A stretch of 34,218 bases of DNA, from positions 1 through 34,218 of the forward strand of contig PLOR01000108.1 of assembly GCA_003142185.1 (NCBI GenBank), in the 5' to 3' direction. The stretch comes from Bryobacterales bacterium (GTDB lineage Bacteria > Acidobacteriota > Terriglobia > Bryobacterales > Bryobacteraceae). The position numbers were made by a program, and so were the translations under genes. The first letter of the stretch is position 1. Each line of letters opens with the position of its first letter. Below, piece after piece: positions 1 through 7,793 of the stretch. The notes under the pieces are model-generated. The model was not told the origin of the DNA, made no database searches, and saw nothing but the letters and a program-made list of their open reading frames with translations.

Positions 1-411
<411 letters not shown>

Positions 412-426
412 GCGTCAGCGATTTTG

Positions 427-519
427 AGCCACGGATGAACACGGATCAACACGGATAAAAAACCGAGAGTCAAAAACAAGATTCTTTCTTATCCGTGTTG
501 ATCTGTGTCATTCGTGGCT
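427..519 (+). terminator. Long imperfect inverted repeat after glnA, possible terminator
   Basis: The left arm (427-458) and right arm (489-519) pair over about 31 bases with two substitutions and one missing base; the loop is about 30 bases. A T-rich run (TTTGTTTTTT) follows the right arm, as in an intrinsic terminator. The arms contain the repeated word ACACGGAT(C/A)A, and the whole resembles the 'atccgtgttgatctgtgt' repeat I recall from several environmental phyla. It may be both a mobile repeat and a terminator. Confidence 0.55.
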
Positions 520-594
520 TTGTTTTTTGCGGCTGCCAAAGTCCCCGTTGCCTCGTGCGGTGCTTTGTCGTAAAGTAAACCGAACGGAGGATTT

Positions 595-1437
595 ATGGCT
601 TTTTGTACCATCTGCGGCGCCAAGGTCAACGGCGCATTCTGTACCCAATGCGGAACACCAGTTAGCGCGGCCGGGCAGCAACCGCCCGCGCAGGCGCCTC
701 CGCCGGTTCAGGCGCCCCCCCCAGTTCAGGCGCCTGGCTACCAGGCGTCACCCGTCGCCCCGCTGCCGCCCGCCATGCCGGCACAACGCAAGACCAGCCC
801 CATCGTTTGGATACTGGTCATCATTCTCGGCCTGTTTGTGCTGGGCGCCGTCGGCGTGGTCGGCGTTGGCATGTTCGTAGTGCATAAGGTGCACCAGGCC
901 GGCATCGATCCGGATCTGTGGCATCGCAATCCCGGCCTGGCCGCCAGCAAGATGATGGCCGCGTTCAACCCGAACCTGGAGCTAGTGCGCATCAACGAAG
1001 GCGACAACACTATCACTATGCGCGACAAGCGTTCCGGCCATGAAGTGACCATGTCCTTCAACGATGTCCAGCAGGGCCGCTTTCACATGAACATGCGCGG
1101 CGACAATGGCGCCAGCGTGGATATCGGCGGCGACGCGAGCAAGCTGCCGTCGTGGATTCCGGCGTATCCCGGCGCCAAACCCGAGGTCGCCTTCACCGGA
1201 TCGAGCGATCAGGGTGAGGGCGGCACTTTCACCTTCAAGACGCCCGATTCTCCGCAGGACGTGATGAAGTTCTATCAGGACCAAATCAACGGCCTAGGGC
1301 TGAAGACCTACATGGTGGCAAACACTTCCGACGGAGGCACGATTGGCGCTTCCGAGCAAAACGGCCGCAGCCTGAACGTGACCGTCGGCGCCAGCGGCGG
1401 GCAGACCAATGTCACCGTGATCTACGGGCGGAAGTAG
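595..1437 (+). CDS. Zinc-ribbon, proline-rich, single-pass membrane protein of unknown function
   Basis: A 280-residue protein. The N-terminus is a zinc ribbon with two CxxC pairs (C4, C7, C16, C19). A proline/glutamine-rich linker follows (about residues 25-65) with a tandem PPPVQA repeat visible in the DNA near 694-735. One transmembrane helix spans about residues 68-95. The rest is a hydrophilic extracytoplasmic domain that I do not recognise; it ends in a region rich in Gly, Thr and Ser that resembles secreted beta-rich domains. An AGG-rich ribosome binding site (GGAGG, 586-590) sits 4 bases before the ATG and supports this start. It stands alone between glnA and a convergent gene pair. 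The ribbon presumably faces the cytoplasm and the C-terminal domain the outside. No catalytic motif is evident. Confidence 0.85.
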   Translation: MAFCTICGAKVNGAFCTQCGTPVSAAGQQPPAQAPPPVQAPPPVQAPGYQASPVAPLPPAMPAQRKTSPIVWILVIILGLFVLGAVGVVGVGMFVVHKVHQAGIDPDLWHRNPGLAASKMMAAFNPNLELVRINEGDNTITMRDKRSGHEVTMSFNDVQQGRFHMNMRGDNGASVDIGGDASKLPSWIPAYPGAKPEVAFTGSSDQGEGGTFTFKTPDSPQDVMKFYQDQINGLGLKTYMVANTSDGGTIGASEQNGRSLNVTVGASGGQTNVTVIYGRK

Positions 1438-1546
1438 GGGGCAGGGCGAGCTTGGTTGCTGAACCGGAAACCGCTCTCACCAGCTCTGCCGTTGGGGTAC
1501 GCAGTTCGGCGTTGATGTCCTACTTAGCCGCCGCCTCCCCCGAGTC

Positions 1547-1732
1547 TCATCCGTGGCCGAGGTACATCAGCCAGCCGATACCGAAGAGCGCCAGCAGGAA
1601 GCAGACGAAAGTGTAGACGCCGTAATGCAGGCGGTCGCGGTCGGTATTCTTGGTGACCACGCCCAGCACCACGGAAACCAGCACCGAAAACAGGAACGCC
1701 GCTTCGAAGTGCGAGAGGTTCATCTTGGGCAT
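1547..1732 (-). CDS. Small hydrophobic membrane protein, 61 residues
   Basis: A 61-residue protein with two predicted membrane helices (about residues 9-27 and 40-58) separated by a charged loop containing KNTDRDR. Its ATG overlaps the stop codon of the upstream gene as TGATG, so the two are probably translationally coupled. A longer open frame runs through this region, but its upstream part is out of frame with the neighbouring real gene and includes repeat DNA. Function unknown; a partner of the upstream membrane protein is a reasonable inference. Confidence 0.7.
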   Translation of the reverse strand: MPKMNLSHFEAAFLFSVLVSVVLGVVTKNTDRDRLHYGVYTFVCFLLALFGIGWLMYLGHG

Positions 1733-2157
1733 CAGCTTTTCCTCCCGCGGGCGATTTCGAAAGCGTCCGCTATCGCCAGCAGGTTCAACAGGCCGGCGGT
1801 CACCAGGAACTTGGTTCCGTAATCGTGGACGGCCCCGGCGACATCGGGCTGCGCGTAGCCCAGCCAAACCGACATCAGGTAGAGGATGCCGCTCGCAACG
1901 TTGCCCACCCAGCCGCCCCAGTTGATCAGCACGGTCAGCAGATCGTCGCCTTGCGGCGTGAACATGGTCCCCCGCATCATCAGCCCGCATAAGAACATGG
2001 TGGTGATGGCGGCCAGCAGCAGCACGCCGCGGCCGGTCCGCTTGAGCAGCAGATGGCCGCCGCCCGGCACCAGCCAGCCCAGCGCCACCGCGGGCGCCCA
2101 GACGCGAATGCTCACGGGCTCTTTCTCGGCCTTTTCTTCGGTCTTTTCCTTCGCCAT
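1732..2157 (-). CDS. Small multi-pass membrane protein, DUF6677-like
   Basis: A 141-residue protein. The start chosen is the ATG at 2157, giving a charged N-terminus rich in Lys and Glu followed by three to four hydrophobic segments. The WLVPGGGHLLLKRTGRG stretch resembles a short membrane family that I remember as DUF6677; this is memory, not a search. The open frame runs further upstream to 2367, but that part crosses a dispersed palindromic repeat (2303-2354) and is unlikely to be translated. It is coupled to the 61-residue gene downstream by a one-base stop/start overlap. Function unknown. Confidence 0.72.
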   Translation of the reverse strand: MAKEKTEEKAEKEPVSIRVWAPAVALGWLVPGGGHLLLKRTGRGVLLLAAITTMFLCGLMMRGTMFTPQGDDLLTVLINWGGWVGNVASGILYLMSVWLGYAQPDVAGAVHDYGTKFLVTAGLLNLLAIADAFEIARGRKS

Positions 2158-2302
2158 AGGGTTTCTTTGAGTGTAACAGTTCGGGCTCGTCCCTCGGCAC
2201 GCCGGCACTGTCTCCATGCAGGCTCCGCGGCTCTCGCCCAATGGCGGCCGTGGCGGCAAGACCGCCGGCGTTACGGCACCTCTCACGAAAATGTGGAAAC
2301 TC

Positions 2303-2354
2303 CAGGCGTCGGCAGGAGTGCCGACGCGGCACGCAAAAGTGCGTGCGCCACGTT
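2303..2354. repeat. Dispersed palindromic repeat, half-copy of the 7652-7766 element
   Basis: Two adjacent hairpins: CGTCGGCA-ggag-TGCCGACG, then a GCACGCA stem with an AAAG loop. It matches 7717-7768 at 48 of 52 positions. All four differences lie in the two loops, so the stems are conserved while the loops vary. It lies in the 246-base gap between two minus-strand genes; the rest of that gap shows nothing I recognise. Confidence 0.8.
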
Positions 2355-2403
2355 GCCCGTCAGACAATGTGAAGCTTTTATTGCGTTGGCCGCAGGCAGG
2401 ACG

Positions 2404-4278
2404 CTACTGTAGTTCGCCGGTTGAGCGGAAGGCGAAGCGGCCCGCGACCAGGTTGCCTTTGGCGAGGTAATCGCGGATGGCGCCACGGTTGGGGCCGGCG
2501 CGGTTGGCCGCATCGGTCAGGCAGCGCACGGCATCGGCCAGCGTAGTCCCAGCATCCAGGCGGAAGATCCAGGGGACGTTGGTGGACGTCAGCGTGCGGT
2601 CGGCGGAAATGCCGATCACCGGGATAAACGTCTTGACCGCGATCTGCTCGGCTAGGTGGGCGGAAGCGCGGTCGGTGGCGACCAGGCCGAGCACACTGGG
2701 ATCGTACACCAGCTTGATCAGTTCATCCGAGGCTTTGCCCCACGCCTGTTCGGAGGACACGCCGACCACGCTAAGCCCGGCTGCACTGAGGCGCGCGGCC
2801 AGAGGCTCTGCGCCGGGTCCGAAGATGCCAATCTTGCGCGCGCCGGCCGGCGCATCTGCCAGCTTGGGCCCGACGTACTCCACGCCGAGCTCGCCGACTT
2901 TGGCGTACGGCGCATCCATCGTGTAGCGCCGCCAGGTGAACTTGCCGTCCTTCACTTTGCCCAAGTAGAGCGGCGCCACGTTCTTGGCGTTGGGATCGAA
3001 CACCATTTCGCCGGTAACGCCTTTATAGCGCTCGAGGCTGTAGAGCGCATCGCGGATCTGGCCGCGGTTCAGCCCGGCGCGGCAAATCGCGTCGAGCAGG
3101 ATGTTCATGGTATCGAAGCCCAGGGCGGAGAACGAGTCCACGTTGGCCTGATAACGGGCCGTGAATCGCTTCTGGAAATCGAGCCAGAGCGGATCGTCGC
3201 GATCGGGATTGTACGGGTAGACCACTTCCAATCCCTCCGCCGCATTGCCCGCATTAGCGAACAGGCCGTCGCCCAACACGCGCCAGGCGCCGAAGACCGG
3301 CTGCTTCATGCCCATCTGCTGCATCTGTTTGAGGATGGTGCCGGCGGCCGGAGCATCGGCCCAGAGCACAATCGCATCCACGCGCGAGTCGTTGATCACC
3401 TGCAGCTCACGAGTGAAACTCTGGTCGCCGGGCATGTATTTCTGTTCGATCACCACCGGATGGCCGAGGCGGCGAGAGGCATCCTTGAACTTGATAATTC
3501 CGAAACGGCCATACCGCTCGTTGACGCGGAGCAAGCCGACGCGCTTGTATCCGAGATCGGTGTAAATCCTGCGGGCCAGCGTGTAGCCCTGCACGCGATC
3601 GTCCTGGATGCTGGTGAGAATCCAGGGAATGAGGGTTTCGGGTATGGTCGGGTCGGTGGCAGCGCTGTTCACGATGGGCAGCTCGGAGCGCAGGGAAACG
3701 CGCAACGCGATGTGGGTGGAGTCGCCGCTGATGGAGCCGAGCATCGCCCACACCTTGTCGTCGTATTCCATCTTGACGATCTCGTTGCTTGACGCGCCCC
3801 ACGTTGCGCCATCGTTGTGGATCTTGAGATGGAACGGCTTGCCGCCGTAGCCGCCGCGCGCGTTAGCCTCGTCAATCGCCATCTGCGCGCCATTGAGCAT
3901 GGCCGTGCCGAGCGCAATATCCTTGTGCTGATAGATCGGGCCCAGGAAACCGATGGCGACTTCGGAAACATCCGACGGCTTCAGCGTGGTCACGTCGGCG
4001 GCGGCGCCGTTGTAATCCGGCGTCTTGGTGTAGTTCTCGTAATAGGGCCGAGTGAACTTGGAAAACGGCTTCAGATCGTCGGGAGTGTTGGCGTAGGATT
4101 CTGCGCTGCGGCTCTTCGGCGGGCCAGGCGGATTCGCGCCGCAGGAGCAGGTGCCGGATTGCGCCCACCCGAGCGAACTCGCCAGCAAGATCGTCAAAAC
4201 CACGGCCGGAAAGCGGCGGCCGCCAAGGCTGCCAGCCGCGCCGGCCGGCAGCCCGCACCACATTCCCGTCGCAACCAT
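2404..4278 (-). CDS. Periplasmic substrate-binding protein (Peripla_BP_6 type) with a partial second binding module
   Basis: A 624-residue exported protein of the family that binds branched-chain amino acids and similar ligands for ABC uptake or sensing. The start is the ATG at 4278, just after AGGAGT (4284-4289), which overlaps the end of the preceding gene. A signal peptide ends near LASSLGWAQ. The first module (about residues 80-440) has the usual opening VAIGFLGP, GAQMAIDEANARGG, and a full two-lobe length. The tail from about residue 470 repeats part of the fold: IGIFGPG, a DPSVLGLVATD stretch, and then NRAGPNRGAIRDYL, which echoes CRAGLNRGQIRDAL in the first module. The family is normally about 400 residues. 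No permease or ATPase gene is nearby, so it may be an orphan binding protein serving the operon's other exported proteins. Confidence 0.85.
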   Translation of the reverse strand: MVATGMWCGLPAGAAGSLGGRRFPAVVLTILLASSLGWAQSGTCSCGANPPGPPKSRSAESYANTPDDLKPFSKFTRPYYENYTKTPDYNGAAADVTTLKPSDVSEVAIGFLGPIYQHKDIALGTAMLNGAQMAIDEANARGGYGGKPFHLKIHNDGATWGASSNEIVKMEYDDKVWAMLGSISGDSTHIALRVSLRSELPIVNSAATDPTIPETLIPWILTSIQDDRVQGYTLARRIYTDLGYKRVGLLRVNERYGRFGIIKFKDASRRLGHPVVIEQKYMPGDQSFTRELQVINDSRVDAIVLWADAPAAGTILKQMQQMGMKQPVFGAWRVLGDGLFANAGNAAEGLEVVYPYNPDRDDPLWLDFQKRFTARYQANVDSFSALGFDTMNILLDAICRAGLNRGQIRDALYSLERYKGVTGEMVFDPNAKNVAPLYLGKVKDGKFTWRRYTMDAPYAKVGELGVEYVGPKLADAPAGARKIGIFGPGAEPLAARLSAAGLSVVGVSSEQAWGKASDELIKLVYDPSVLGLVATDRASAHLAEQIAVKTFIPVIGISADRTLTSTNVPWIFRLDAGTTLADAVRCLTDAANRAGPNRGAIRDYLAKGNLVAGRFAFRSTGELQ

Positions 4279-4282
4279 CTGC

Positions 4283-4771
4283 TTACTCCTTCGGTTTCGG
4301 AACGAACATTGCGATCGCTTCAATCTCGATCAGCAATTCGGGGCGGCATAGAATGGCCTGGATGCCGGTCGAGGCCGGCAGCGGGTCGAGACCCTGCTCG
4401 CGGAAAAATGCCGTGCGCCCTTCGTTAAAGGCGGCATAGTCGCGCTCGATGTCGCGCAGGTAGCAGGTGGTGCGGACGATGTCCTTCCAGGTGGCGCCTT
4501 CGGCGGCCAGCAACCCGGTGATGTTGTGATAAGTGCGGCGGAGCTGCGCGTCGAAGTCGCCGATGTGCACGCTAACTCCCTGCTCGTCGATGCTGGCGGT
4601 GCCGGAAATCAAAAGGATCACCAGGTTATCGAGGTCAATGCGCAAGCCGCGCGAAAATGAGCTGGGCTTTTCGTAATCGTAGGCCTCGTTGAGAACCGAG
4701 TGTTCGGTAATGGCCTTGGTCTTCACTTGCGTGGTCTTGCCGATCCGGTCCAACGTATCGAGTATTGTCAT
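4283..4771 (-). CDS. RidA-like (YjgF/YER057c/UK114) protein lacking the usual catalytic arginine
   Basis: A 162-residue Rid-family protein. Active RidA enzymes hydrolyse reactive enamine/imine intermediates such as 2-aminoacrylate. The match covers LLISGTASID, GDFDAQLRRTYHNI, the DIVRTTCYLRDI segment and the C-terminal IEIEAIAMF. The family's arginine before the last strand (Arg105 in E. coli RidA numbering) aligns by eye with a serine in PASTGIQAI, so ordinary imine deaminase activity is doubtful; some Rid subfamilies lack it. The N-terminus is about 35 residues longer than in a classic RidA. It lies 3 bases from the preceding gene and 4 bases before the next, inside a compact operon of mainly exported proteins, which is an odd setting for a cytoplasmic enzyme. 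Confidence 0.85.
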   Translation of the reverse strand: MTILDTLDRIGKTTQVKTKAITEHSVLNEAYDYEKPSSFSRGLRIDLDNLVILLISGTASIDEQGVSVHIGDFDAQLRRTYHNITGLLAAEGATWKDIVRTTCYLRDIERDYAAFNEGRTAFFREQGLDPLPASTGIQAILCRPELLIEIEAIAMFVPKPKE

Positions 4772-4774
4772 GGT

Positions 4775-5836
4775 TTACTTGTCTCCCGGTTTCATGCGGA
4801 TTCCGTGGCTTAGGCCTTTGGCCGTGGCCACCCAGATATCGTCATTCTGAAAATCGATGCCAAAAGTGTAGTGAAAGGCCGGCGCAGTGGTGACAGCCAC
4901 ATGGGTAACTGTGCCAGCGGCGTCGCGCACCAGCATTTCGGGCGCGTGAGTATCGAGCGCGGGCCTATAAGTGGCCCATTGGACGCCATCGTAGTATGCC
5001 AGCCCCTTGTCGGTTGAGAACCAGGTCCGCGTTCCATCCACGGTTTTCACCTGGTTCAAAAAATTGCTGGGAAGGCCGCTATCTTTCTCTAAAAAGTTAC
5101 GCCAGTTACGGCCGTCATAGCGGCTGGCGCCGAAGTAAGTGGCGGCCCAGAGGATCTTATTGACATAACTGACTGAGGTGGTGATTTCGTGAATCAGCCC
5201 CTGGTCCTTGAAAAGTACGATCTCGTTTTCGTTGTCGGGATCGTCATATTTCAGCCAGCGTTCGGTCTTGACGTCGTACTCCAGCACCCCACTCCCCCAT
5301 ACGGCATAGTATACCTTGTCTTCCGCGGCGGTCACATTGTAGGTCCAGATCTCGTACATGGGCGTGTTGCGCTCATTGAAGATGCTCCACTGGTTGGTGC
5401 GTGTGTCGAGGCGCGCGCCGCCGGCGGCGGTGGCCACCCACACCAGGTCGCCCTGCACGGTGACGCCGTAAACCACGTCGTTGGGCAGGCCGCTATTGAG
5501 CTGGGTGAAGGAATCGATGCGGCCGGCCGAGTAGCGGCTCAGGCCGCCCATGGTGGCGATCCAGAGCGTGTGCGTCTTCTTGTCCAGCGCCAGGTAGAGC
5601 ACGGCGCGGTGCGCCAGGCCATCGGCGGTGGTGAACACGCGCCATTTGCCGTTCTCGTAAAGCGCCAGCCCGTTATCGGTGCCCGCCCAGATACGGCCGC
5701 CATCCACGCAAACGCTGTAGACGCGATTGTCGGGCAGTCCGTTGGCGGTGGTGAAATTCTCCCAGCGAAACCGCGGCAGATCCTGAGCGAACAGCGCCGA
5801 GGCGGCCAGGAATGCGGCAATGATGGTGGCTCTCAT
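4775..5836 (-). CDS. Secreted two-component-regulator-propeller (Reg_prop) protein
   Basis: A 353-residue protein with a clear signal peptide (MRATIIAAFLAASALFAQ). The mature part is made of Reg_prop-type blades: repeated units ending in NGLPDNRVYSV, IWAGTDNGLALY, LWIATMGGLSRY, LPSNFLNQV and TWFSTDKGLAYY. Such blades usually form the sensor domain of hybrid two-component proteins in Bacteroidetes and Acidobacteria. Here there is no transmembrane helix or kinase domain, so it is a free propeller, probably periplasmic. Its ATG overlaps the stop of the upstream gene by four bases (ATGA). Binding or sensing is an inference; no catalytic residues are visible. Confidence 0.85.
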   Translation of the reverse strand: MRATIIAAFLAASALFAQDLPRFRWENFTTANGLPDNRVYSVCVDGGRIWAGTDNGLALYENGKWRVFTTADGLAHRAVLYLALDKKTHTLWIATMGGLSRYSAGRIDSFTQLNSGLPNDVVYGVTVQGDLVWVATAAGGARLDTRTNQWSIFNERNTPMYEIWTYNVTAAEDKVYYAVWGSGVLEYDVKTERWLKYDDPDNENEIVLFKDQGLIHEITTSVSYVNKILWAATYFGASRYDGRNWRNFLEKDSGLPSNFLNQVKTVDGTRTWFSTDKGLAYYDGVQWATYRPALDTHAPEMLVRDAAGTVTHVAVTTAPAFHYTFGIDFQNDDIWVATAKGLSHGIRMKPGDK

Positions 5837-7791
5837 AAGGTTTTCAAATACTCGATGAGATCGTTCAACTCATCCTTGGCGAGATCGTTGGTGACGCCGT
5901 GCTGGTCCTTGGGATTAAAGATGGTCCAGATCTCTTCGAACGTGTGTGCCGAGCCATCGTGGAGATACGGCGCGCTGTTGACTACGTTGGTCAGCTCCGG
6001 AGTATCGATCAGCGGCGAGCGATCGGTCGGCTTACCGGTGCCGACATCGGCGACGAGCTGATTGGTGTAGTATTTGCCGGAATGGCAAACGAAACACTGC
6101 GACCCTTCGGGAATCGGCGTGCCGTCTTTGCGGTTGGTTCGGAGGAAGATAGCCTTGCCGCGCTCCTGCGCCGGCGTCAATTCTCCATCGGGAGCGCGAT
6201 AGCGATTGGGGCGCAGCGGAATAGCCTTGATATAACTCACCAGGTCTTCCAGGTCGTCGCCGCGAAAACCTTGCGAGCGGAAGAAATAGCGCTCCGTGCG
6301 CGGACCGCATTCGGTCTGTAGATCCGGATTCTGGCCATTCCACTTGAACGGCGAGGTGTCGGCGATGTCTTCGAGCGCGCGGTTGTCGACGATGTCGATG
6401 CCGAAGCCGTCCGGTTCCAGGTCCCAGTTGAGACCATCGAAGGTGGAATCGAGATGGCAGTTCGCGCAACCGAAACTGTTGCCGAAAGCTACCGCCGAAG
6501 AATAAAAGAGGCGTTCCCCGCGGCGTTCCGCGGTCAGTGTGGCTGGGGCGCCGAGTGCGATGCTACCGGTAACCGCCATGCGGGCGGTATCGATAATCGA
6601 AATGCTGTCATCCAGGCGATTGGCCACCCACAGAGTCGCCCCATCTGAAGAGAGCGCGATGTTGCGCGGGTTGCGGCCCACCGGAATGCGTGCGATCACG
6701 TAACGCGAGGCCGCCGAAAGATCGTTAGCCATGCGCGCGGCGGAGGGCGAGCGCGCCGCCGCCACCAGGCGCGCCAGATCGAGCACAGCGACTTCGTTCG
6801 AGCCGCTGGCGGAAACGTACGCACGCTTCTTATCCGGAGCGATAGCCACGCCGAACGGCAGCGAGAAGTAATCTTCGATGGCGTCGAGCGGGAGTTGCAC
6901 CACGCCGCCGATATCCTCGCCGAAGACCGCCAGCGAGTCGCCGAACGCCCAGCCGTGTTCCACGTGCGCCAGCGGCACCAAGTTCCTGGGGCGCAGCAGA
7001 GCCGCCAGGCCGAGCCGCCCGTCGCGCGAAAGGGCCACATGGAAAACCCCCGCGGCGTCCGGCAGCGAGATGCGATTGGTGACAATCTGACTGCGCGTGT
7101 CGATCTCGGTAATCTCCGACCGGGTCGGCGTGCGGAACTGGCCCAGCATAGGGTAGATGTGAGTGACGTAAATGCGCGAGCCATCGGCCGAGGCTGCGGC
7201 ATAACTAGCGCCATGGGCGGAGATCAAGCGGCGCGTAATGGCGCCGCTGGCAAGGTCCACCACGGCCACGTCATCGCTCAGCCGGTTGGCGACGTAGAGC
7301 GTGCCGCGGCCATCGAACGCGATTCCGGTCGGCTCGAAACCGGCCGGCAGGGTGCGCAGCGGCTGCATCGTCGCGGCGTCGATTTCGCTGATCGTGTCCG
7401 CCCACGAATTAGTGACATAGAGGCGCGCGCCATCGGGCGTGATGGCGATGCCGCGCGGCACTTTTCCAACCGGGACGCGGCCGGCGATGGCGCGCTTGGC
7501 GGTATCGATGGCGACCACTTCGCCGGTGCCGCTCAGCACCGCGTAGAGGCGCGTGCCGTCTGGCGATATGACCAGATCATCGGGACTGGGATAGCGGGTC
7601 TGCGCGGCGGCCATCGCGGCGAAAACGAGGCAGGCGAGAATCGAAGCGCACCGTGGCGCACGCACTCGTGCGTGCCGCGTCGAGACTTTTCTCGACGTGT
7701 CTTCGTTCTGGAGCGCCAGGCGTCGGCACGATTGCCGACGCGGCACGCACGAGTGCGTGCGCCACGTTTGCCTTTGCATCCCCATTTCCAT
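5833..7791 (-). CDS. YVTN beta-propeller fused to a di-heme cytochrome c peroxidase-like domain
   Basis: A protein of about 652 residues. The first two thirds are YVTN/NHL-type blades (YPSPDDLVISPDGTRLY, GIAITPDGARLYVTN, NIALSSDGATLWVAN). The C-terminal third has two c-type heme motifs, CANCH (codons at 6454-6468) and CFVCH (6082-6096), and the NSAPYLHDGSAHTFEEI segment typical of MauG/cytochrome c peroxidase-like proteins. It should act in the periplasm. The start is uncertain. The ATG at 7791 is 2 bases after the upstream stop and has GGAG before it, but the first 42 residues come from a palindromic repeat. A GTG at 7665, inside that repeat, would begin directly at a good signal peptide (VRAPRCASILACLVFAAMAAAQ in two parts: basic start, hydrophobic core). 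It overlaps the downstream gene as ATGA. Confidence 0.85.
   Translation of the reverse strand: MEMGMQRQTWRTHSCVPRRQSCRRLALQNEDTSRKVSTRHARVRAPRCASILACLVFAAMAAAQTRYPSPDDLVISPDGTRLYAVLSGTGEVVAIDTAKRAIAGRVPVGKVPRGIAITPDGARLYVTNSWADTISEIDAATMQPLRTLPAGFEPTGIAFDGRGTLYVANRLSDDVAVVDLASGAITRRLISAHGASYAAASADGSRIYVTHIYPMLGQFRTPTRSEITEIDTRSQIVTNRISLPDAAGVFHVALSRDGRLGLAALLRPRNLVPLAHVEHGWAFGDSLAVFGEDIGGVVQLPLDAIEDYFSLPFGVAIAPDKKRAYVSASGSNEVAVLDLARLVAAARSPSAARMANDLSAASRYVIARIPVGRNPRNIALSSDGATLWVANRLDDSISIIDTARMAVTGSIALGAPATLTAERRGERLFYSSAVAFGNSFGCANCHLDSTFDGLNWDLEPDGFGIDIVDNRALEDIADTSPFKWNGQNPDLQTECGPRTERYFFRSQGFRGDDLEDLVSYIKAIPLRPNRYRAPDGELTPAQERGKAIFLRTNRKDGTPIPEGSQCFVCHSGKYYTNQLVADVGTGKPTDRSPLIDTPELTNVVNSAPYLHDGSAHTFEEIWTIFNPKDQHGVTNDLAKDELNDLIEYLKTL
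7652..7766. repeat. Composite palindromic element overlapping a gene 5' end
   Basis: Perfect 30-base inverted arms (7652-7681 and 7737-7766) enclose two further hairpins: CGTCGAGA-cttt-TCTCGACG (7678-7697) and CGTCGGCA-cgat-TGCCGACG (7721-7740). Each arm is itself nearly palindromic around GCACGCA. A half-copy lies at 2303-2354. The element lies within the 5' part of the propeller/heme gene as called here and supplies the codon of its alternative GTG start. Confidence 0.88.
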
Positions 7792-7793
7792 CC

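Noticed and set aside
1438-1546. Terminator between the convergent genes at 1437 and 1547
   Set aside because: No convincing stem with a T run is visible.
2656-3792. 378-residue open frame on the plus strand
   Set aside because: Antisense shadow of the periplasmic binding protein gene; composition is Gly/Arg/His-rich without any family feature.
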